64,000 nt of DNA from Chryseobacterium sp. Leaf394 (GTDB lineage Bacteria; Bacteroidota; Bacteroidia; Flavobacteriales; Weeksellaceae), in assembly GCF_001424105.1 (NCBI RefSeq), contig NZ_LMQH01000011.1, forward strand, positions 2,234,184 to 2,298,183, read 5' to 3'. Of the stretch, positions 41,981-51,387 are shown in pieces; position 1 is the stretch's first letter; each line of letters starts with the position of its first letter. Made by a program: the position numbers and the translations under genes. A model generated the notes under the pieces. The model saw only the letters and a program-made list of their open reading frames with translations, searched no databases and was not told the origin of the DNA.

Positions 41981-43684
41981 TTAGTTAGCTTCTTCAGCTC
42001 TCATATCTTTTCCTTTAAACTTCATGGACTGGATATTTCCCAAAAGCTCACCTTTAAAAGATTTTTCAACCTCGAAGAATGAGAATTTTTCAAGGATCTC
42101 GATGTTACCGATTTCAGCTCTTTTGTTACCTTTACTTGAAGTAGCTTTGTTGATAATTTCAAGGACATCAATTTTCTTCAACTGGTCTTTTTTACCTAAA
42201 TTAAAGAAAAATCTTGTCATATTTTCGTCACGCTGTCTTGGTTTTCCGCCACGGTCGCCTCTTCTTCCATCACGGTCATCTCTTGGCCCTCTGTCGCGGT
42301 CTCTTCCTCTGTCTCTGTCTCTTCTATCGCCTCTTCCTCCTCTGTCATCATCTCTTGTACTCATTTTCTGCTCCAGAATATCCTGCTTGTCTTTATAATA
42401 AAGCGCAAGATCTTTTAACTGGAACTGAAGCAATTTGTGCACAAGTTCTTCTTTTGAAAATTCAGATAGGTCAGGAATTAAAGAATCATCAAATTCGAAG
42501 AAATCTTCGTGTACTTCCAAAAGGTTTTCGAAAACACCAGCTACCTGAGCTTTTACGATATCTTCACCTGTAGGAATTCTTGATTCAGTAATATCAATTT
42601 TGGTAACCGATTTTATCTGCTTCAGTTTTCTGCTTTCCTCAGGTTTAATCAAAGAAATAGAAATACCGTCTTTTCCTGCTCTACCTGTTCTTCCACTTCT
42701 GTGAACAAATACTTCCGGATCATCCGGCAAAGAGTAGTGTACAACGTGCGTAAGTGAATTCACATCCAAACCTCTCGCTGCCACATCTGTTGCTACCAGA
42801 ATATCAATGTTTTTCAGTCTGAATTTCTTCATTACTGTATCTCTCTGCGCCTGAGAAAGATCACCGTGAAGAGCATCAGCTGCATAACCGTTCTGCATTA
42901 AGAAATCGGCAACTTCCTGAGTTTCCATTCTTGTACGGCAGAAAATAATTGAATATTGATTAGGGTTTGAATCGATTAATCTTTTCAAAGCCTCCTTTTT
43001 CTGACGGTAACCGGCTACATAATATTCGTGCTTGATGTTCTTCTTAACTTCGTTAATAGAACCTACAGAAATTCTGTGTGGTTTGGTCAGATAATTTTTA
43101 GAAATTCTCTCAACTTCCTTGCTCATTGTTGCTGAGAAAAGGAAAGTCTGTTTTGTTTCAGGAGTTTCGCTCAAAATTGTTTCCAATTCGTCTTTGAAAC
43201 CCATTGAAAGCATTTCATCTGCTTCGTCTAAAACCAACCAGTGAATTGCTGAAAAGTCTAATGCTTTTCTATTGATAAGGTCGATTACTCTTCCCGGAGT
43301 TCCCACAATGATCTGTGGTTTGTCCTTTAGAGATCTCATCTGATCCATAATACTGCTTCCCCCGTAAACCGCTGTAGATTTAATGTTCGGCATGTACTTC
43401 GTGTAGTTTTTTATGTCTTTAGCAATCTGAAGACATAATTCCCGTGTCGGACAAAGCACCAAAAATTGGATTTTGCGACTCGTATCGTCAATCATATCCA
43501 AAATCGGAAGCGAAAACGCTGCTGTTTTGCCTGTCCCTGTCTGCGCAAGTGCGATCAAATCGCGAATATCTGAAAGAATGAAAGGGATAGTCTGTTTTTG
43601 GATTTCTGTCGGGCTTTCGTAACCCAGTTCGCCAATTGCCTTAAGTAAATCAGGTCTTAAATTGGACTCCGTAAATAAATTCAT
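41981..43684 (-). CDS. DEAD-box RNA helicase with DbpA-type RNA-binding domain
   Basis: I chose ATG 43684 (MNLFTESNLRPDLLKAIGELGYESPTEIQ), the normal DeaD/CsdA opening. The 567-aa protein has [17 protein letters not shown] in VLDEADEMLSMG, SAT, ARGLDV and HRSGRTGRAG. After the core comes a low-complexity RGD/DR-rich linker (DDDRGGRGDRRDRDRGRDRD). A DbpA-type RNA-binding domain (RFFFNLGKKDQLKKIDVLEIIN, IGNIEILEKFSFFEVEKSF) completes it. Such proteins remodel rRNA during ribosome assembly and cold adaptation. The linker may drive phase separation, which is inference. Confidence 0.94.
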   Translation of the reverse strand: MNLFTESNLRPDLLKAIGELGYESPTEIQKQTIPFILSDIRDLIALAQTGTGKTAAFSLPILDMIDDTSRKIQFLVLCPTRELCLQIAKDIKNYTKYMPNIKSTAVYGGSSIMDQMRSLKDKPQIIVGTPGRVIDLINRKALDFSAIHWLVLDEADEMLSMGFKDELETILSETPETKQTFLFSATMSKEVERISKNYLTKPHRISVGSINEVKKNIKHEYYVAGYRQKKEALKRLIDSNPNQYSIIFCRTRMETQEVADFLMQNGYAADALHGDLSQAQRDTVMKKFRLKNIDILVATDVAARGLDVNSLTHVVHYSLPDDPEVFVHRSGRTGRAGKDGISISLIKPEESRKLKQIKSVTKIDITESRIPTGEDIVKAQVAGVFENLLEVHEDFFEFDDSLIPDLSEFSKEELVHKLLQFQLKDLALYYKDKQDILEQKMSTRDDDRGGRGDRRDRDRGRDRDRGPRDDRDGRRGDRGGKPRQRDENMTRFFFNLGKKDQLKKIDVLEIINKATSSKGNKRAEIGNIEILEKFSFFEVEKSFKGELLGNIQSMKFKGKDMRAEEAN

Positions 43685-43956
43685 TAAATAATATAAAATT
43701 TTTGCAAAGGTACAATTATTATTTGGATAATCTCGCAACGTATATTACAGAATCAATAATTTAACATCTTAAATTTGATTCATTTTTTAAAATAATCAAA
43801 AAAAATCATCCTTTTTATTCAAAATTTTAAAAATATCATGCCCTCGCAGCAATTTAGGACATTCTTTGTTTTAACAGTTAATTTTTATTAATACTTCAAA
43901 AATTCATTCTACAATAGATTTAAATTGATTAAATTTGGTTTAAAATCAATCATCGA

Positions 43957-44634
43957 ATGTCTGCAACAATATCAAAAAATACTTTAAATTTTCTACAGAA
44001 TCTCATTCAAAACAATAACCGTGAGTGGTTTACGGAGAATAAAAAACAATATACCGATTCTCAGGAAAATATGATTTTATTCATAGAAGATCTTATAGCA
44101 GAAATGGGTGTTTTTGATGAAGACATTTTAAAGACAGATGCCAAAAAGACGCTTTTCCGAATTTACCGCGACGTACGTTTCTCGAAAGACAAATCTCCCT
44201 ATAAAACCAATATGGGAGCATCTTTAGGAATGGGAAAAGGCAGCCAGAAAGCAGGCTACTATCTTCATGTGGAACCTGGCAAATCTTTTCTTGCTTCCGG
44301 AATTTACATGCCGGACTCTGCAGCTTTAAAAACCATCCGCAAAGAAATTTCGCTGTATTCTGAAGATTTCCTGAAAGTTGTTAGTCAGAAAAATTTCAAA
44401 AAACTTTTTAAAGAGCTTGACCAGGACGACCAACTAAAGAAAATTCCGCAGGGCTTTGAAAAAGAAGATCCTATGGCCGAATATTTAAAACTGAAAAATT
44501 TTATTGTGGTCTATCCATTAAAAGACGAAGATATCATCCATAATGATGCTGCAAAAAAATTCTCTGAAATCTTTGAAGCAGCAAAACCGCTGAATGATTT
44601 TTTAAATTCCGCAATATTAAATTCTACAAATTAG
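43957..44634 (+). CDS. DUF2461 protein
   Basis: The 225-aa soluble protein matches DUF2461. TLNFLQNLIQNNNREWFTENKKQYTDSQ is at the start, then LFRIYRDVRFSKDKSPYKTNMGASLGMG and GYYLHVEPGKSFLASGIYMPDSAALKTIRKEI. The family is common in bacteria and its function is unknown. A conserved R-x-x-RDVRF-SKDKSPYK motif is the most likely functional site. It is a single-gene unit with a leader of AT-rich DNA (43685-43956) in which I see no other gene. Confidence 0.9.
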   Translation: MSATISKNTLNFLQNLIQNNNREWFTENKKQYTDSQENMILFIEDLIAEMGVFDEDILKTDAKKTLFRIYRDVRFSKDKSPYKTNMGASLGMGKGSQKAGYYLHVEPGKSFLASGIYMPDSAALKTIRKEISLYSEDFLKVVSQKNFKKLFKELDQDDQLKKIPQGFEKEDPMAEYLKLKNFIVVYPLKDEDIIHNDAAKKFSEIFEAAKPLNDFLNSAILNSTN

Positions 44635-44707
44635 ACAATAGACACATTGCTCTGAAAATGAACACATTACAATAAGTGCGATTTAATTAAAATTTAACAT
44701 TTTTCAC

Positions 44708-44715
44708 TACCTTTG
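44708..44715 (+). promoter_or_regulatory. -7 box of the FkbM-flippase operon
   Basis: TACCTTTG followed by C matches TAnnTTTG, 24 bases before the FkbM ATG. No clear TTTG is seen at -33. Confidence 0.55.
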
Positions 44716-44738
44716 CTGGTCATAAAAAAGAAAAACTA

Positions 44739-45533
44739 ATGTCTTTATACCAGCAGCTCGCAGAAAATTTACAGTTTATCAGCCCCGCTTTCTATAAACA
44801 GAGGTATTTTAAAAATCTGGAAAACCTTACCAAAGAAAACTTTTCGGCGAGAAATGTAGAACCGGAATTGGTTTGGATAAAAGATTATTTACGGAACGAT
44901 GCGGTAATTTTCGACATTGGCGCCAACGTAGGCACCTTTCTCTATCAGTTTGAAAACAAACTGAAACATCAGAATATTTTCGCTTTTGAACCCAATAAGA
45001 AGCTGAACGTAAGGCTGAAAAGACTTTTCCCGTCGATGAACATTTCTTCTGTGGCACTTTCTGATGAAAACACAACCGCTCAGTTTAAAGTTCCGATTAT
45101 TAAAGGAAAAATGGTCGCTTCGAGAGGAACTTTAAATACTTCCTACAGAGAAAAAGACGAAGAAAATTCTTATACAGAAACAGTTGAAGTTGTAAAACTG
45201 GACGACTGGATAAACTCTGTAAAACTTCCGAAAATTGATTTTATTAAAATTGATGTAGAAGGAAATGAAATGAAAACCCTTCTTGGAGGAAAAAATACCA
45301 TTCAAAAATACAAACCGGTTTTGATGGTTGAGATGGAACAGCGACATCACGAAACACCCATCTGGAACGAGATATCAGAAGTCGAAAGCTGGGGTTTTGA
45401 AGCAAAATACCTCAACAGAAAAACCTTTGAAACAGAAAAACTGACCGAAGAAATTCTGATCAAAAACACAGGCGACGAAAAAAATAAAACCAACTACATC
45501 AACAATATCATTTTCCTTCCTAAAAACTTTTAA
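44739..45533 (+). CDS. FkbM-family methyltransferase
   Basis: The 264-aa protein has the FkbM pattern. The SAM site is FDIGANVGTFLYQFE. FAFEPNKKLN and the late IDFIKIDVEGNEMKTLLGGKNTIQKYKP are the family signature. FkbM enzymes O-methylate sugars or polyketides. Being 9 bases before a flippase and next to glycosyltransferases, it probably methylates a sugar of a surface glycan. That is inference from location. Confidence 0.88.
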   Translation: MSLYQQLAENLQFISPAFYKQRYFKNLENLTKENFSARNVEPELVWIKDYLRNDAVIFDIGANVGTFLYQFENKLKHQNIFAFEPNKKLNVRLKRLFPSMNISSVALSDENTTAQFKVPIIKGKMVASRGTLNTSYREKDEENSYTETVEVVKLDDWINSVKLPKIDFIKIDVEGNEMKTLLGGKNTIQKYKPVLMVEMEQRHHETPIWNEISEVESWGFEAKYLNRKTFETEKLTEEILIKNTGDEKNKTNYINNIIFLPKNF

Positions 45534-45542
45534 AAACTGAGT

Positions 45543-47018
45543 ATGAGTGTAGTTGCAAGGCAGGGATTTAAGTATTCTGTAATTGGTTATGTCGCGACAT
45601 TGATCGGGATGTTTTCTATTTTTATTTTCACCAATAATCTGATTTTTTACGGAAAATTACGGTACATCATGTCTGCGGCAGAAATGCTGGTTCCGTTTGT
45701 GGTGTTGGGAATTTCGTATTCTAATGTGAAATTTTTCGGTAAAGCGCAGGAAGAAGGTAAAAATCAAAATATGCTGTCACTTTCTCTCGCGTTGATTTGC
45801 ATTAATTTCATCATTTTTCTTATTATTTTTTTTCTCATCCCTTACTTTTTCCCTCACTTTGCCGAAATGAAGATCTGGGAAAGTAAAAAATATATACTCC
45901 CATTAGTACTCACACTCTCGCTTTGTGCCGTTCTCAACAGATATATTTCTAATTATAAAAGGATTGTTGTTTCCAATATTTTCGATAATCTTTTACCGAA
46001 ATTGGCTAATTTAGGTTCGTTCTGTCTGTTTTTTTATTTTCAGTTTTCAGAACAGATTGCATTGGCATTTTTCTTCGGGATGTTTGCTCTAATGCTTTCG
46101 GGATACATTTATTACACCAACAAACTCGAGAAGGTACAGCTTGATTTCAGCAGAGACTATTTCAAGAAGGATAATTTTTACAGAGAATTTGCGGCTTACA
46201 GTTTTTTTGGATTTCTCGGAACGTTTGGGAATCACATGGCGATCAACAATTATATGATTGGCGAATTTATTGGTGAAGAAGAAATTGCTGTGTACAGCAT
46301 TCTGCTTGCTTTAATCTCGCTGATTTCCATTCCGCAACTGGGACTATTCAATATTTCTGCACCCATTATCAGAAAAAATCTGGCTGACGGCGATATGGAA
46401 GAACTTGACAGATTTCATAAGAAAACTTCGCTTACCATCTACTTTTTGGGAGCAGTTCTGTTCGGCTGCATCATGGTTGGATTTCCGTATTTGACTCACT
46501 TTATGCCTAAAAAAGGAGATTTACTGAGGATGTATGAGCCTGTGATCTGGATTTGGGGATCTGCAGTTTTACTGGATCTGGCAACGGGTTTTAACGGAAA
46601 TATTATTTCGCTTTCAAAATATTACAAGTTCAACATCATCGTTATGCTTTTACTGGCAGGTTTGACGATTGGATTGAACTGGTACTTTATCAACAACACT
46701 GATTTATCTCTGATTGGAATTGCTTTGTCTACGGCGATCTCTGTGACGCTTTATAATATGATAAAAGTGATTTTTAATTATTTTGTGTTTAAAGTTTCTC
46801 CTTTTTCTATAGAAATGATTTTCGTGTCGATTATCTGTACTTTGGCAATTACTGTTGCGATTGTTTTGCCTGTTTTTGAGAATAATTTCATCAATTTGAT
46901 TTATAAACCGGCGGTTGTTTTATTGCTGATCTTTGTAGGAAATCATTTCACAAAAATATTTCCTGTTGAAGATTATATCAATATGAAATTTATTAAAAGC
47001 ATTTTGAAATTTAAGTAA
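45543..47018 (+). CDS. Polysaccharide flippase (Wzx/MATE-like)
   Basis: The 491-aa protein has about 12-14 membrane helices and the Wzx-type opening SVVARQGFKYSVIGYVATLIGMFSIFIF. A conserved FAAYSFFGFLGTFGNHMAINNYMIGEFIG stretch lies near residue 215. It likely moves lipid-linked glycan units across the inner membrane. It is cotranscribed with the FkbM gene (9-base gap). Its last 8 bases overlap the end of the convergent glycosyltransferase. No polymerase is visible next to it. Confidence 0.88.
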   Translation: MSVVARQGFKYSVIGYVATLIGMFSIFIFTNNLIFYGKLRYIMSAAEMLVPFVVLGISYSNVKFFGKAQEEGKNQNMLSLSLALICINFIIFLIIFFLIPYFFPHFAEMKIWESKKYILPLVLTLSLCAVLNRYISNYKRIVVSNIFDNLLPKLANLGSFCLFFYFQFSEQIALAFFFGMFALMLSGYIYYTNKLEKVQLDFSRDYFKKDNFYREFAAYSFFGFLGTFGNHMAINNYMIGEFIGEEEIAVYSILLALISLISIPQLGLFNISAPIIRKNLADGDMEELDRFHKKTSLTIYFLGAVLFGCIMVGFPYLTHFMPKKGDLLRMYEPVIWIWGSAVLLDLATGFNGNIISLSKYYKFNIIVMLLLAGLTIGLNWYFINNTDLSLIGIALSTAISVTLYNMIKVIFNYFVFKVSPFSIEMIFVSIICTLAITVAIVLPVFENNFINLIYKPAVVLLLIFVGNHFTKIFPVEDYINMKFIKSILKFK

Positions 47019-48036
47019 GATCGACCAGAAGATTTTCTAAATTTTTGAGAACAGCTTTTTTATTAAATGCCTTCTGAAAGTCGTATTTAAAGTTTTTCAA
47101 ATCATAGAACTGCTGAATTACATCTTCTTTTTCCTGAACGATAAAATCCATTTTTGAAGAATATTTTTTTGGGAAGACAGCTATTTTTCCAAACTTGATG
47201 GCGTCGCCAATATTTCCGGTCATTTTGGTTTTACCGTAGATTTCTTTTTGGCTGAAAAATTCTGTTTTCTGCTGAATCGGACACCATAAAACATCAGCCT
47301 TTGTCATCCACATTTCAAATTTTTTCTGCGAAATTCTTTCTGTAAAATATCTTAAATCAAATTTCTCCGAAACTTTCCTGATGTTCTCAAGCTCATCTCC
47401 TTTTGCCTTTCCTAAAAATACAAATTCAATATCTGCAGCTGACTTTGATTTTTGAATAACATTTAAAACATGCCTGTAATCACGTCTTTTCTGGGAAACT
47501 CCACCTGGAATGACAACCGTTATTTTTTCGTTTTCATCCTGAATAAATTCTTTGGTGTAAAAAAGAGGTAAAAACTGATATTCAGATGAAGAAAAACTGT
47601 TATCCAAAACAAGTTGAGATGCGTTCTGATAAACTTTCGCTGAATTCATTAACCCTTCCTTCAACAGCAATTTTAACCGGTAACCAATATCTTCTTTGAT
47701 AATATTCTGAATTAAAACCAATTTTGAAGCTTTGGGAAAATTCAGATTGTGAACGATTACAGCAGTCTTATATTGCTGGGTAACGCTTAAAAATGTATTG
47801 AAATACCGGTGAACCGTTCCAATAATTATTAAATCATATTTCTTCGATTTCAGCTGGCTTAAAATTACCGACTGATCCGATAGAAAGATGTTTTCAGAAT
47901 TTTGCGGAATCTGATTTTTGATTTTTTCTGAAAAATAATAATCGACAAAAAATTCTTTGGAATCTTTCATTAAATCCAAAAAATCGGCAGCAATTTCTGC
48001 GTGGGTGTCGATTTCGATGTAGGCGATATTTTTCAA
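47011..48036 (-). CDS. Glycosyltransferase-like protein (GT-B, group 1 type)
   Basis: The 341-aa protein has the two-lobe arrangement of GT-B enzymes. The N-lobe has YDLIIIGTVHRYFNTFLSV and VIVHNLNFPKASKLVL. The C-lobe starts with ITVVIPGGVSQKRRDYRHVLNVI and IEFVFLGKAKGDELENI, and ends with MTGNIGDAIKFGKIAVFPKKYSSKMDFI. GNIGDAIKFGK takes the place of the nucleotide-sugar E-x7-E loop. Sugar donor unknown. It may act on the same glycan as the convergent flippase, and the next gene upstream is a GT2 enzyme. Confidence 0.75.
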   Translation of the reverse strand: MKNIAYIEIDTHAEIAADFLDLMKDSKEFFVDYYFSEKIKNQIPQNSENIFLSDQSVILSQLKSKKYDLIIIGTVHRYFNTFLSVTQQYKTAVIVHNLNFPKASKLVLIQNIIKEDIGYRLKLLLKEGLMNSAKVYQNASQLVLDNSFSSSEYQFLPLFYTKEFIQDENEKITVVIPGGVSQKRRDYRHVLNVIQKSKSAADIEFVFLGKAKGDELENIRKVSEKFDLRYFTERISQKKFEMWMTKADVLWCPIQQKTEFFSQKEIYGKTKMTGNIGDAIKFGKIAVFPKKYSSKMDFIVQEKEDVIQQFYDLKNFKYDFQKAFNKKAVLKNLENLLVDLT

Positions 48037-48045
48037 ACTGTTGAT

Positions 48046-48118
48046 ATTCTAAGTTTTGGCTGAAGCCAATGAAATATTCTTTTTATTTAAAAACTGACTG
48101 AAGCCCGCTCCTATTGAA
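48046..48118. repeat. Copy of a dispersed intergenic repeat
   Basis: TTTGGCTGAAGCC at about 48053 and GACTGAAGCCCGCTCCTATTGAA at 48095-48117 repeat the layout of TTTGGCTAAAG and GGACTAAAGTCAGCTCCTGTTAA at 17067-17125. Spacing between the two parts is similar. Noncoding. Confidence 0.65.
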
Positions 48119-48973
48119 TTATATTTTAAACCATTTCTTTTTAAACATATCCCAGCGCTGCTGATTGATTACTTTCTGTTCATCTTTTGAAATCTTCAGT
48201 TCCAGATTTTGAGATTTACATTTTTCATACGAACTGATAATTTGAAATAAAAAATATGGTGATTTAATCTTTACAGCCTCTTTAGCTGCAGCAACGTACG
48301 TCAGAAATCGGTTTAAACCTAAAAAATAAAAATATCTTCCATAATAATCTGCTGGTTTTATGGTATAATCTGCGCCTTTTACTTTGATTAATTTCACATG
48401 TAATTCAGGAATTACAACTTCTTTCCATCCTGAATTCTGCAATAAAATAGCATCAATATTATCCCAACCCAAAGTCTCACGCAAACCACCCATTTGCAGA
48501 AAAGATTCCTTTCGGTAAGCCTTCATTGGGCCTCGGACATGGCGTTTATTTGAATTTCCTTCGTACAACCAGTCACCGTTTTTCTCTACATACAAAAGTC
48601 CACCAACCAAACCATAGTCAGAGTTTTTGACAAAAGCATCAGCAACGGTCTGAAGATAATTTCCCTCTAAAATAATATCAGAATCAAACTTACAGATGAT
48701 ATCATATTCATCTAAATTCTGAGTTCCCAAACCTTTTCTAAATGCTGCAACGACTTTCGAACCTGGCTGATGAGCTGACTTCTGGAGATTAATGGTTTCA
48801 AATCGGGAATCCTTATCAGTATATTTCCTGATGACCTCTGAAGTTCCGTCAGTAGAACCGTCATTGACCACAACGACTTTAAAATCCTTTAAACTCTGTT
48901 GCTGTAAAGAATCTAAAGTAAACGGTAAATTGTTTTCCTCGTTGTGTGCAGGAATGATGATTAGAAATTTCAA
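48119..48973 (-). CDS. Glycosyltransferase family 2
   Basis: The 284-aa protein is a GT-A enzyme. It opens MKFLIIIPAHNEENNLPFTLDSL, and has VVVNDGSTDGTSEVIR and the metal-binding DSD in ICKFDSDIILEGNYL. RHVRGPMKAYRKESF and GWDNIDAILLQ follow. No membrane helices are evident. It probably adds a sugar to a cytoplasmic glycolipid. The gene is 82 bases upstream of the GT-B-like gene on the same strand, so they likely work on one glycan. Confidence 0.9.
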   Translation of the reverse strand: MKFLIIIPAHNEENNLPFTLDSLQQQSLKDFKVVVVNDGSTDGTSEVIRKYTDKDSRFETINLQKSAHQPGSKVVAAFRKGLGTQNLDEYDIICKFDSDIILEGNYLQTVADAFVKNSDYGLVGGLLYVEKNGDWLYEGNSNKRHVRGPMKAYRKESFLQMGGLRETLGWDNIDAILLQNSGWKEVVIPELHVKLIKVKGADYTIKPADYYGRYFYFLGLNRFLTYVAAAKEAVKIKSPYFLFQIISSYEKCKSQNLELKISKDEQKVINQQRWDMFKKKWFKI

Positions 48974-49015
48974 AATGAAAATTTAGTTTTCAAATTTAGT
49001 TTAAATCCATTAAAA

Positions 49016-49054
49016 AACCTTCTAATCATCTTTAAAAAGAGTGAAAAGAAGGTT
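49016..49054 (-). terminator. Terminator after the amidase gene
   Basis: AACCTTCT (49016-49023) pairs with AGAAGGTT (49047-49054) with a 23-base loop. The minus strand runs into TTTTTTAATGG. Confidence 0.7.
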
Positions 49055-49087
49055 GATTTTTTTTGATTCTGTTATTTAAATCAAATA

Positions 49088-50113
49088 TTATTTTGTCGGA
49101 TACTTTTGTATTAAAGCCTGTAATATTGCCCAAGTTTCAGCATCCATAATTCCGTCGTAATTCTGCGGTCTGAAGTGATACTGAAAAGCTTCAATGGTTC
49201 TTTTGGTGGCATCATCCCACTTTTCGGAAAGGTCAATTCCGTAGCCGAACTTCTGAAGACTGGTTTTTACTAAAAACACAAATGAAGGATCGTTGTATTT
49301 TGTTGTAAAATCAGTTACTGCAAGAGTATAAAAATTCTGTTTCACTGCTTCGTCGTACCACATCCCGATCTGATATTCATCGTACAGTTTTTTCCATGGA
49401 AACAGAGGTCCCGGATCCTGTTTTCTGGTTGGGGCAATATCAGAATGTGCCAAAACATTGGTTGGCGGAATTTGATACCTGTCAACAATATCTTTTGCCA
49501 ACGCAGCCACTTTTTTTACCTGTTCATCGCTGTACGGAAGGAAAGTTTTCTTTCCTGTTGCATCAGCAGTATATCCTACGTTAACAATTTCGATACCTAT
49601 GGAATTATCATTTAGGTTTTTATCTGATCTCCAGGTACTGATGCCTGCATGATAAGCTCTTTTATTTTCGTCAACCAACTGATAAATTTCGTTATCACCA
49701 AGATTATTGACAAGGTAATGTGCACTCACCGACTTTTGTGTAAGAGCTGTAAGCGACCTGCTATCATCTAATGCTGTATAATGCAGAATCAAAAACCTCT
49801 GTCTGAAATTTTGCCCCATTGACGGAAAATATGTCTTCACAACTTTATAACCCTGAGGCTTAGCAGAAACGATCGAACCGTAACTTGTGGTATTGTCATT
49901 ATTAGCAATATTGGCAATATTTTCTCTGTAGAATTCTACTCCGTTTTCAGTTTTTACCTGAGGTCTTCTGGCTGCTTCGCTGTCGTTATCGCCTGCAGTT
50001 TTGTTTGTGGTAGAAGCAATTTTGGGTCTGTAAGTTGCAGCAACTGTTTTTTTCTTCGCAGCACAGGAAAAAATTAAAGTACTTAATCCGATGATATATA
50101 ATGTTTTACGCAT
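49088..50113 (-). CDS. N-acetylmuramoyl-L-alanine amidase lipoprotein (AmiD-like)
   Basis: I chose ATG 50113 (MRKTLYIIGLSTLIFSCAAKKK), which gives a lipobox IFSC. Amidase_2 residues are visible: FLILHYTALDD (zinc H), AYHAGISTW, SIGIEIVNVG and LAHSDIAPTRKQDPG (zinc H and catalytic D/K). The C-terminal 80 residues resemble a peptidoglycan-binding domain (LQKFGYGIDLSEKWDDATKRTIEAFQYHF, YDGIMDAETWAIL). The protein is 341 aa and probably tethered to the outer membrane, where it removes peptides from muropeptides during recycling. The nearest neighbour upstream is the tRNA cluster. Confidence 0.92.
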   Translation of the reverse strand: MRKTLYIIGLSTLIFSCAAKKKTVAATYRPKIASTTNKTAGDNDSEAARRPQVKTENGVEFYRENIANIANNDNTTSYGSIVSAKPQGYKVVKTYFPSMGQNFRQRFLILHYTALDDSRSLTALTQKSVSAHYLVNNLGDNEIYQLVDENKRAYHAGISTWRSDKNLNDNSIGIEIVNVGYTADATGKKTFLPYSDEQVKKVAALAKDIVDRYQIPPTNVLAHSDIAPTRKQDPGPLFPWKKLYDEYQIGMWYDEAVKQNFYTLAVTDFTTKYNDPSFVFLVKTSLQKFGYGIDLSEKWDDATKRTIEAFQYHFRPQNYDGIMDAETWAILQALIQKYPTK

Positions 50114-50172
50114 CTGTGGGTTTTTATAGTCTATTATGAGGGTAAAAATACACATTTTTTTTGTTAAAAATA

Positions 50173-50204
50173 TTTGCTTGGTAATGAAAACTACTCTATA
50201 TTTG
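50173..50204 (+). promoter_or_regulatory. Promoter of the tRNA Ser-Pro-Arg cluster
   Basis: TTTG (50173-50176), a 20-base spacer and TATATTTG followed by C (50197-50204) form a full -33/-7 promoter, 43 bases before tRNA-Ser. Confidence 0.75.
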
Positions 50205-50247
50205 CACTCGCAATAACGGAATAGAGATCTTCAAAATATAAGATAAA

Positions 50248-50334
50248 GGAGAGTTGCCTGAGAGGCCGAAAGGACATGTTTGCTAAACATGCGTACTGGA
50301 AACGGTACCAAGGGTTCGAATCCCTTACTCTCCG
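50248..50334 (+). tRNA. tRNA-Ser (anticodon GCT)
   Basis: The acceptor GGAGAGT pairs with ACTCTCC, discriminator G. The anticodon stem CATGT/ACATG holds loop TTGCTAA, anticodon GCT (AGC/AGU serine). A long variable arm and 87 bases in total fit class II serine tRNA. CCA not encoded. Confidence 0.95.
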
Positions 50335-50348
50335 CTTTTTATCTTTCT

Positions 50349-50423
50349 CGGGGCGTAGCGTAGTCCGGTCATCGCGCCTGGTTTGGGACCAGGAGGTCGC
50401 AGGTTCGAATCCTGCCGCCCCGA
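50349..50423 (+). tRNA. tRNA-Pro (anticodon TGG), copy 1
   Basis: CGGGGCG pairs with CGCCCCG, discriminator A. The anticodon stem CCTGG/CCAGG holds loop TTTGGGA, anticodon TGG. The T arm has GTTCGAAT. Identical to the copy at 56097. Confidence 0.96.
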
Positions 50424-50455
50424 CAGTTTTAGATAATTTTTACAAAATTACAAAT

Positions 50456-50529
50456 GGGTGCGTAGCTCAGCTGGATAGAGCATCTGCCTTCTAAGCAGAC
50501 GGTCAAAGGTTCGAATCCTTTCGCGCTCA
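50456..50529 (+). tRNA. tRNA-Arg (anticodon TCT), copy 1
   Basis: GGGTGCG pairs with CGCGCTC (with one G-T pair), discriminator A. The anticodon stem TCTGC/GCAGA holds loop CTTCTAA, anticodon TCT (AGA/AGG arginine). Identical to the copy at 56204. Such tRNA-Arg genes are frequent integration sites. Confidence 0.96.
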
Positions 50530-50534
50530 CTAAA

Positions 50535-50563
50535 AAACTCACAATTTTTTGTGAGTTTTTTTT
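50535..50563 (+). terminator. Terminator of the first tRNA cluster
   Basis: AAACTCACAA (50535-50544) pairs with TTGTGAGTTT (50549-50558), followed by T. It begins 5 bases after tRNA-Arg. Confidence 0.88.
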
Positions 50564-50700
50564 GTTTAAAGACTGTTTCAAACATCCATCACTTCCAAAC
50601 CTGGAATTCCTTTATCCTGAACATATCTTCGAAAATAATATCTTCTGTTCTGATTACAGACTTTTCTGATTGTTTTGAATGTAAAATCAAACATATTTTT

Positions 50701-51372
50701 TTATACCGTAGTTCCGTTTGCATTGACTGGTTTAGACAAATCCCAATTACTAACTGCAATCTGTTCCAAAAAGCATTTTGTTCTGTAATTGGTTTTCCGC
50801 AAAAGCTGTTTCGAGTGATTTGTTAGCCATTCATGCCTTGCCTCGGTATATTTTTTAATCCATTTTTTCTCGTCACCACCGTTTACCGGAACATTTTCTG
50901 CAAATTTTTCTCTGATAAACGCCGGCACACTTCCCGAATGAATGTAGCTGTCATAAATGACCAGCAGACTCAAAGCTTTTGTAAATTTATTCTTTTCAAA
51001 GAAATGAAAAGCCGGCTGATAATAAAGAACGTCAAAAAAGTCGTCCTGAGATTTTCTCATCACCGGATCCTGCTTCGCCGCTTTTTTCAATAAATTTTTA
51101 AATGCAGCTTCATCCACTAAAGGCGTTTTGCCAATTTTCGGGAGGTAGATTTTAAATTCTCCTGCAAACGCCCCCTTATTGGCGATGTATTTTTCAATAA
51201 GCGCTTTCAGATTTCCCTGTTCGGTTGTCTGGCTGCGTCCGTAGGTGATCTGTCTGGAGCCGTTTTTTCCGTCGGGATAGGTTGCGATAAGGTCATATTT
51301 CCCTTCTTTCGTTCCCGTTTCAAATACATTGATAATCTGTATTATTTTGCTTTTTTGTGAAGATGAAATCAT
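50701..51372 (-). CDS. GH46-like glycoside hydrolase (chitosanase/lysozyme superfamily)
   Basis: The 223-aa protein opens with the GH46-type pattern: IIQIINVFETGTKEGKYDLIATYPDGKNGSRQITYGRSQTTEQGNLKALIEKYI. E18 is a likely catalytic acid, and an Asp near residue 34 the base. The YGRSQTTEQGN stretch is typical of chitosanase-like lysozyme folds in Flavobacteria. No signal peptide is seen. Placed next to the CHAP endolysin and tail genes, it probably cleaves glycan strands for particle release or wall penetration. That role is inference. Confidence 0.78.
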   Translation of the reverse strand: MISSSQKSKIIQIINVFETGTKEGKYDLIATYPDGKNGSRQITYGRSQTTEQGNLKALIEKYIANKGAFAGEFKIYLPKIGKTPLVDEAAFKNLLKKAAKQDPVMRKSQDDFFDVLYYQPAFHFFEKNKFTKALSLLVIYDSYIHSGSVPAFIREKFAENVPVNGGDEKKWIKKYTEARHEWLTNHSKQLLRKTNYRTKCFLEQIAVSNWDLSKPVNANGTTV

Positions 51373-51387
51373 ATTTTTAAATTTAAA

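Larger units (their letters stand above)
50348..50531. repeat. 184-bp direct repeat, left copy (tRNA-Pro + tRNA-Arg)
   Basis: This block, from TCGGGGCG to CTCACT, recurs at 56096-56279 with a single mismatch (T against C in the spacer between the tRNAs). The two copies bracket the contractile-injection remnant, 5.6 kb apart. The bases outside the blocks are unrelated. Confidence 0.9.
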